Under the pieces are notes generated by a model. The model ran no database searches and was not told where the DNA came from. It saw nothing but the letters and a program-made list of their open reading frames with translations. A stretch of DNA of 16,889 nucleotides from positions 1 to 16,889 of the forward strand of contig JAZSON010000030.1 of the NCBI GenBank assembly GCA_045536965.1. The letters run 5' to 3'. This DNA comes from UBA5448 sp045536965 (GTDB lineage: Bacteria > Bacillota > Clostridia > Oscillospirales > SIG627). Below, piece after piece: positions 13,637 through 16,889 of this stretch. The translations under genes and the position numbers were made by a program. The number at the start of each line of letters is the position of its first letter. Positions within the stretch are counted from its first letter, which is position 1.

Positions 13637-14124
13637 TTGGTCCTTGTTAATAACATAGCCGATAGGGACTGTACCCCATTAAATTTACATTTTAGTGCAT
13701 TCTCGGTCATACCTCGTGTAACTTTTTCGGAAAGTTCTACAGAGTAGTATTCTGCATAACCCTCCAACATGGATTCAAGCAATATACCTTCAGCGTTTTG
13801 AGATATTGTTTCGGTCGCAGAAACCACTTTAACATTATTCTTTTTTAATGTGTTTTTATAACGAGCCGAATCGTAACGGTTACGGGCAAATCGGTCAAGT
13901 TTCCAAACGATAACCAGATCGAATTTTTGCTTATCGCTGTCCTTAATCATCTGTTGGAACGCTGGTCGATTGTCAGTCTTTGCCGATAACGCTCGGTCAA
14001 TATAGGTATTTATAATTGAAATTCCTTGCTTTTCGGCAAAAGCGTAACATTCTCGAAGCTGACCGTCAATACTTTCTTCGCGTTGGCTGTCCGAAGAATA
14101 TCTTGCGTAAATAACTCCAATCAT
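13624..14124 (-). CDS. Serine recombinase N-terminal fragment (resolvase catalytic domain)
   Basis: These 166 residues hold the whole catalytic domain. YARYSSDSQREESIDGQ carries the nucleophile serine (S10) and R8. VIVWKLDRFARNRYD carries the catalytic arginines, and the GMTENALKCKFNG end of the long E helix follows. Residues after NG are out-of-frame read-through and should be ignored. On its own the fragment lacks the DNA-binding domains needed for site recognition. Confidence 0.75.
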   Translation of the reverse strand: MIGVIYARYSSDSQREESIDGQLRECYAFAEKQGISIINTYIDRALSAKTDNRPAFQQMIKDSDKQKFDLVIVWKLDRFARNRYDSARYKNTLKKNNVKVVSATETISQNAEGILLESMLEGYAEYYSVELSEKVTRGMTENALKCKFNGVQSLSAMLLTRTKCLR

Positions 14125-14483
14125 TCTTCCTTCACCTCCCGAAGCATCTGAGAAATAACCTCTTTCAGCTTTTCATTGAACACAGTCCCGGGAGTAAAGC
14201 ACATTGTCATTAGGGCTTCCAGACCGCCATCCTTTTCAAGTGCTGATTTAATTGCCGGGTGTTTTTGCATACCTTGTGGGTTATCAGTTCTTCCAAAGAT
14301 ATAATCCAAAGATACATTAAAGAAGTCTGCATACCACAGTAATTTTTGGAACGGCGGCTCGGCAACACCCATCTCATAGCGACCTATTGTTGCCTGCGTT
14401 GTCTCACATAATTCCGCTAACTGCTTTTGGGAATAACGTGCATTTACCCTTAGTTCTTTTAGTCGTTCTCCTACAATATTCAT
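14121..14483 (-). CDS. XRE-family regulator of the integrative element
   Basis: A 120-residue protein. Residues ~1-65 are a Cro/CI helix-turn-helix: MNIVGERLKELRVNARYSQ, QLAELCETTQATIGRYEMG and PPFQKLLWYADFFNVSLDYIFGRTD. The last ~50 residues have no recognised fold and may mediate oligomerisation. ATG 14483 is chosen because GGAGGTGAG lies 7 bases upstream and the domain normally starts here; the frame extends to 14543 through the promoter. Its stop overlaps the recombinase start by four bases, so the two are translationally coupled and form one operon. The inverted repeat over its promoter suggests autoregulation and hence control of recombinase expression. Confidence 0.87.
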   Translation of the reverse strand: MNIVGERLKELRVNARYSQKQLAELCETTQATIGRYEMGVAEPPFQKLLWYADFFNVSLDYIFGRTDNPQGMQKHPAIKSALEKDGGLEALMTMCFTPGTVFNEKLKEVISQMLREVKEE

Positions 14484-14505
14484 ATTCCAACTCACCTCCA
14501 AATGA

Positions 14506-14543
14506 TTTGTGTTTGTTATAACACACAAACAGTTTATAGTCAA
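14506..14543 (-). promoter_or_regulatory. Promoter and operator of the XRE-recombinase operon
   Basis: On the minus strand, TTGACT (14538-14543), a 17-bp spacer and TATAAC (14515-14520). TTTGTGT and ACACAAA (14506-14512 and 14523-14529) form an inverted repeat that encloses the -10 box, a fitting operator for the XRE protein. Confidence 0.75.
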
Positions 14544-14591
14544 TACATAAAATGATTTTTATACACTCCATTTTCGTTAATAATTTTATTT

Positions 14592-14838
14592 AGCGGTACG
14601 GCAGTACAGCCGTACCGCTTATAATGACTATAGAATGCCTAAACGCACAAAAGTGTTTAGACAAACCGATTTTATCGGTTTTTGCACATTCAAATTAACA
14701 GTTATTTGAATGTGCTCGATATTCATTGCAATGGGTATAGTCAAATTTTCTCTGAAAATTTGCTTACAAATCGAAGATTTGGTGTCGAAATAGTGAAATT
14801 TTTCACCATTTCGACTTGCTATAACCATTATAACAAGT
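14592..14838. repeat. Array of nine consecutive hairpins with different sequences
   Basis: In plus-strand order: 14592-14619 (11-bp perfect stem AGCGGTACGGC), 14639-14660 (CTAAAC/GTTTAG), 14663-14681 (8-bp AAACCGAT, loop TTT), 14684-14715 (12-bp GCACATTCAAAT, extended by AAC/GTT past a bulge), 14724-14733 (CATTGCAATG), 14742-14762 (9-bp CAAATTTTC, loop TCT), 14767-14781 (CAAATC, loop GAA), 14785-14814 (13 bp plus one mismatch, TCGAAAT-GTGAAA, loop TT) and 14814-14838 (ACTTGCTATAA, one mismatch, loop CCA). Gaps after the first are only 0 to about 10 bases. The arms are unrelated between hairpins, so it is not a CRISPR or dispersed-repeat array. Only the first, GC-rich one resembles a terminator, and it lacks a U-run. 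Confidence 0.8.
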
Positions 14839-15368
14839 TGTCCGGTCTTTAATGCGGACATAAGGTATTCAACTCTTAAGGTGCAGATCTTTTCAAGCCT
14901 TAAACCAAATTCACTGGCAAAGTCAAATCCAATAACCGCATCCTGCCGACCTTTTTCGATAGCCCACTGTCGAATATTGACAAGCTCTTTATCTAATAGC
15001 GAATGGTCTTTTACACCTGTCGCTCGTTTTGGTAGCGCCAACTTGCTATTAGGGGATAGCCTGTTTTTACTACCGGACTTTCTATGGAAATAACGAATGC
15101 CTGACAAATCGGATTGAATAGTTGCAGCAGAGTTGTTTTCTTTCAGGTGTTCCACATAGGCTTTAAAGTGTCGGTCTTCCACGTTCTTAAAGTTTTGCAG
15201 TCGATAATTATCGGCTAAGAACTTACAGAACCTTTTTGTTGCCTCAAAGTACCGCGCTCGTGTTTTAAAACTAAGTTCATTGCTGTGCTTATAGATGGAC
15301 TCGACTTGAGCAAGCAGGTTTTTATACAGCCCCGGATTTAACACTGTAATATTATTAGAATCTGACAT
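14628..15368 (-). pseudogene. Tyrosine integrase truncated in the catalytic domain
   Basis: Of 246 residues, ~10-105 form a SAM-like core-binding domain (FKTRARYFEATKRFCKFLADNY, YVEHLKENNSAATIQSDLSGIRYF). Residues ~125-185 begin a phage-integrase catalytic domain with the first catalytic arginine in FASEFGLRLEKICTLRVEYL. After ALKTGQLVI the homology ends. The HxxR box and the nucleophile tyrosine are absent, and the remaining ~60 codons run through the hairpin array. An intact member would be some 100 or more residues longer, so this copy cannot recombine DNA on its own. ATG 15368 has AAAGGAG 10 bases upstream. The open tail is intriguing because nine hairpins could easily have introduced stops. 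It may be an independent remnant from the serine recombinase element beside it. Confidence 0.7.
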
Positions 15369-15469
15369 AGCAAACCGTCTCCTTTCTTCAAAATATATTT
15401 CAACACAAGGATAGGGACCAAACCTTGCGTAAAAAGCTGTGAACTAAAATAATGACAATAACCTCTTTT

Positions 15470-15503
15470 ATAAAAAATTAAGAGCCGCGAACCCGCGACT
15501 CTT
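15470..15503 (-). terminator. Minus-strand terminator (distal)
   Basis: AAGAGTCGCG and CGCGGCTCTT (one mismatch) form a stem with a four-base loop, followed on the minus strand by AATTTTTTATAAAA. It backs up the terminator at 15620. Confidence 0.72.
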
Positions 15504-15619
15504 TGGTTAAAAATATGAAAAAGGTTATATTTGAGTTTCAAGAAAACTTAAATAGAGGGGCAAAAACATAAAAATTAGCGAAAATTTGCTCTATTGGAAC
15601 ACTTTTTGAGCGAATATAG

Positions 15620-15657
15620 AAAAACACAGCTCTTTTTTGATAAAAGAATGTGTTTTT
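15620..15657 (-). terminator. Minus-strand terminator of the small cysteine-rich gene
   Basis: AAAAACACA and TGTGTTTTT pair, with CTTTT/AAAAG inside. It lies just beyond the gene's stop at 15668 and isolates the right-end operon from the mobile region. Confidence 0.7.
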
Positions 15658-15667
15658 AGCTTTATTA

Positions 15668-15985
15668 TTATTTATTATTTTCTTTCCTGCATTGTTCTAG
15701 AGCTTGCAGTATCTGTTCGTTAGATAGGATATTTCCTAATCCTGTTGATTCACGCTGTTTCTTCGCACATGCAGCGCAGATTTGACCGCAACCGACCTCA
15801 TAATTTTCGCGCCAATCCACCGGCATAGAAACGGGCACACAAGTCAATGCGCCACACATTACACAACGCTCAAATTCTTCTGTATTTGGGGTGTTATTCA
15901 CGATGTCAGCCTCCTTTTTAGAACGCTGATAGGGTGTACCCCCCCCGAAAAATTGGGAGATTTTGGTAAATACCTTAAACTTCAT
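15668..15985 (-). CDS. Small cysteine-rich protein, probably metal-binding
   Basis: The annotated frame codes 105 residues. The C-terminal two-thirds carry CVMCGALTC and CGQICAACAKKQ, a pair of CxxC-type knuckles suited to one zinc ion, followed by a helical tail. I do not recognise the family. The start is ambiguous. ATG 15985 overlaps the stop of the upstream gene by one base (TAATG) but has no clear ribosome binding site. GTG 15901 is preceded by AAAGGAGG at good spacing and would give a 77-residue protein that begins just before the cysteine region. The 28 residues between the two starts include a run of eight G (coding strand, 15939-15946). It is cytoplasmic, with no signal. Being co-transcribed with a TasA/SipW-type secreted protein hints at a role in that locus, but nothing shows it. 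Confidence 0.65.
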   Translation of the reverse strand: MKFKVFTKISQFFGGGTPYQRSKKEADIVNNTPNTEEFERCVMCGALTCVPVSMPVDWRENYEVGCGQICAACAKKQRESTGLGNILSNEQILQALEQCRKENNK

Positions 15986-16889
15986 TATTCGTTTGCCTCG
16001 GTGGTGGTTGTGCCTGTAGTTTCCGAATTTTCGGTTACAGACTGGGTTTCTGTGGTTGATTCGGTGCTTGCCGGTTCAGTCGCCGCAGGCTCCGTTGTTT
16101 GAGTTGCAGGTTCTGTAGTTGTGCTGCTTGGCTCGGTTGTATTTGTAGATTCACTTTCTCCCGTAGTTTCGGGCGGTGTAGTTTCTACAGGTGTGCTTGT
16201 TTCGGTTGAGGGAGTAGTAGTTGTACTCTCCGGTGTTTGTGTAGATGAAGATTCCATACCTGTGGTAGTGTTGGTGGACGGAGTAGTAGTGGTATTTTCT
16301 TCTGACTTATCCGTATTGTCTTCGGATTTACCACCATCCTCACTCGTTGTTTGAGTAGTTAAATCCAAGACATTTCCGCTAACAATAAAGATTTCAGTCC
16401 TACCATCATCTCCATATCCGTAATACACGGATGTACCCCAATGAGAAAGCACTTCAAGTTTCGTAGGGGACGATAACCACAGATCAAATTTCACGGTGGC
16501 ATCGATTAAATCTTTCTTTACATCTACACCGATCTGATCAGTATAGTAAGTCTTGTTACCGATGGAGATAACACAGAATCCAGTATCTGCGGTGCTAGTT
16601 CCTTTGGTGAGTTCTATCGTATATTTTCCTGCATCCAAATTCGCGGTTTGAACTTTGCCGTCTTTTGTAACAGTAACAGGATCATTACTTGAATCCTTTA
16701 TTGTTATCGAAACATTTGCATCAAAATGTGCCGCTTTAATAATGTTGGAGCCGGAGGTGATATTGTAAGAAAAATAGGCGTAGGCGGTAATGCTCATTGC
16801 GGCAAGACACATTATTACAATCGTAACGGTCATTGCAATGCGGGTGAGCATTACTTTTTCACGCACTTTTCCGTGCTTGGGGATGTAGA
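15985..16889 (-). CDS. TasA/CalY-like secreted protein with Thr/Ser-rich tail (5' end outside window)
   Basis: The frame is open to the right edge, reading ..YIPKHGKVREKVMLTRIA, so the start lies beyond it; GTG 16866 is only an internal codon. The first ~30 visible residues are basic then hydrophobic (VTIVIMCLAAMSITAYAYFS). AYAYFS is the signature end of the SipW-dependent signal peptide of TasA/camelysin-type fibre proteins. The mature part of ~140 residues (ITSGSNIIKAAHFDANVSI, GKYTIELTKG, WLSSPTKLEVLSHW) looks like an all-beta domain. From about residue 180 a ~115-residue tail is almost only Thr, Ser, Glu and Pro, typical of a glycosylated stalk or wall spacer. There is no LPXTG or C-terminal helix. 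A dedicated SipW-type peptidase is expected upstream but is not seen. Its stop overlaps the next gene's ATG. Confidence 0.8.
   Translation of the reverse strand, partial: YIPKHGKVREKVMLTRIAMTVTIVIMCLAAMSITAYAYFSYNITSGSNIIKAAHFDANVSITIKDSSNDPVTVTKDGKVQTANLDAGKYTIELTKGTSTADTGFCVISIGNKTYYTDQIGVDVKKDLIDATVKFDLWLSSPTKLEVLSHWGTSVYYGYGDDGRTEIFIVSGNVLDLTTQTTSEDGGKSEDNTDKSEENTTTTPSTNTTTGMESSSTQTPESTTTTPSTETSTPVETTPPETTGESESTNTTEPSSTTTEPATQTTEPAATEPASTESTTETQSVTENSETTGTTTTEANE

Larger units (their letters stand above)
12602..14124 (-). pseudogene. Large serine recombinase, broken by a one-base deletion
   Basis: Read across both frames this is one gene of about 507 codons, a normal length for a large serine recombinase that integrates and excises an element between att sites. 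The break lies at the G-run complementary to 13674-13677 (four G). With a fifth G the frame reads NGGTVPIGYVINKDQMFEVDP, the usual link between the catalytic and recombinase domains. With four G it ends 16 residues later. No slippery heptamer or stimulatory structure is evident, so decay is more likely than programmed frameshifting; a sequencing error is also possible. The start ATG 14124 overlaps the stop of the XRE gene by four bases (ATGA). Confidence 0.85.
11600..15660. mobile_element. Decayed integrative element (borders approximate)
   Basis: This stretch is visibly more AT-rich than its flanks. It carries a cluster typical of integrative elements: two phage-type regulators, a large serine recombinase and a tyrosine integrase, plus a SLOG-type accessory protein. 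Both recombinases are damaged. There are no structural, replication or conjugation genes, so it is a remnant or a stack of two remnants. No direct repeats were found to fix the ends, and the coordinates only enclose the cluster. Confidence 0.5.
15369..15667. other. AT-rich intergenic stretch without a gene
   Basis: It holds two minus-strand terminators (described separately), a short CAAGG/CCTTG inverted repeat at 15400-15425 upstream of the integrase, and a near-palindrome AGCGAAAATTTGCT around 15577. I see no coding potential, and no convincing promoter for the integrase beyond a weak TTGGTC/TATATT pair. Confidence 0.6.

Noticed and set aside
13624..13680. Programmed -1 frameshift in the recombinase
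   Set aside because: A run of four G without a slippery heptamer or a clear downstream stimulatory structure, and large serine recombinases are not known to need frameshifting.
14592..14838. Hairpin array as a CRISPR array
   Set aside because: No repeat sequence recurs at regular spacing; each hairpin has different arms and there are no spacers or cas genes.
14592..14838. Hairpin array as integron attC cassettes
   Set aside because: No GTTRRRY/RYYYAAC core pair with proper spacing, the units are too short, and the neighbouring integrase is truncated and does not resemble IntI.
15782..16354. Plus-strand open frames opposite the Thr-rich tail and the cysteine-rich gene
   Set aside because: They are Val/Ser-rich mirror frames of a repetitive coding sequence with no ribosome binding site or homology pattern.

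Overview
The window looks like a chromosome segment of a gut-type Gram-positive anaerobe in class Clostridia (Ruminococcaceae/Oscillospirales-like). The reasons are strong AGGAGG-type ribosome binding sites, sigma-A promoters, U-run terminators, a cohesin/dockerin pair, GLUG-repeat surface protein, an ECF-type vitamin transporter component and a TasA/SipW-type secreted protein. The lineage is inferred from gene content, not from a marker gene.

Layout. Positions 2-388 hold the end of an unrecognised, probably beta-propeller, protein. Positions 450-2206 form a three-gene operon: an AbrB-type regulator, an ABC ATPase and an ABC-2 permease. Its promoter is overlapped by inverted repeats. Positions 2280-8481 form a surface module. 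A promoter is followed by a structured leader of about 200 nt that ends in a terminator hairpin, then a 1568-residue secreted GLUG-repeat protein with a C-terminal dockerin, and 11 bases later a membrane-anchored cohesin protein. The simplest reading is that the cohesin protein docks the GLUG adhesin at the cell surface. A GNAT-like gene faces this module across a bidirectional terminator. Positions 9826-11505 are a divergent pair: a MocR-type (GntR + aminotransferase fold) regulator lacking its C-terminal subdomain, and an ECF S component, probably for a vitamin B6-type or related substrate. They share an intergenic region bounded by a perfect 12-bp inverted repeat.

From about 11600 to 15660 the sequence is visibly more AT-rich and is a decayed mobile region. 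It holds a SLOG-type protein divergent from a small Cro/CI-type regulator, with a 33-bp palindrome over the SLOG promoter. It also holds a large serine recombinase broken by a one-base deletion in a G-run, an XRE regulator whose stop overlaps the recombinase start, and a tyrosine integrase that loses homology half-way through its catalytic domain. At exactly that point an array of nine successive, sequence-unrelated hairpins begins (14592-14838). This array is the most unusual structure in the window. The right end carries a small cysteine-rich protein with a G8 tract and a secreted protein with a TasA/CalY-like N-terminus and a long Thr/Ser/Glu/Pro tail that runs off the edge.

Three items deserve most attention: the hairpin array with the truncated integrase, the paired cohesin and dockerin-GLUG proteins with their attenuator-like leader, and the palindromic sequence at the 3' end of the recombinase whose half is repeated in inverted orientation on the far side of the SLOG/regulator pair.
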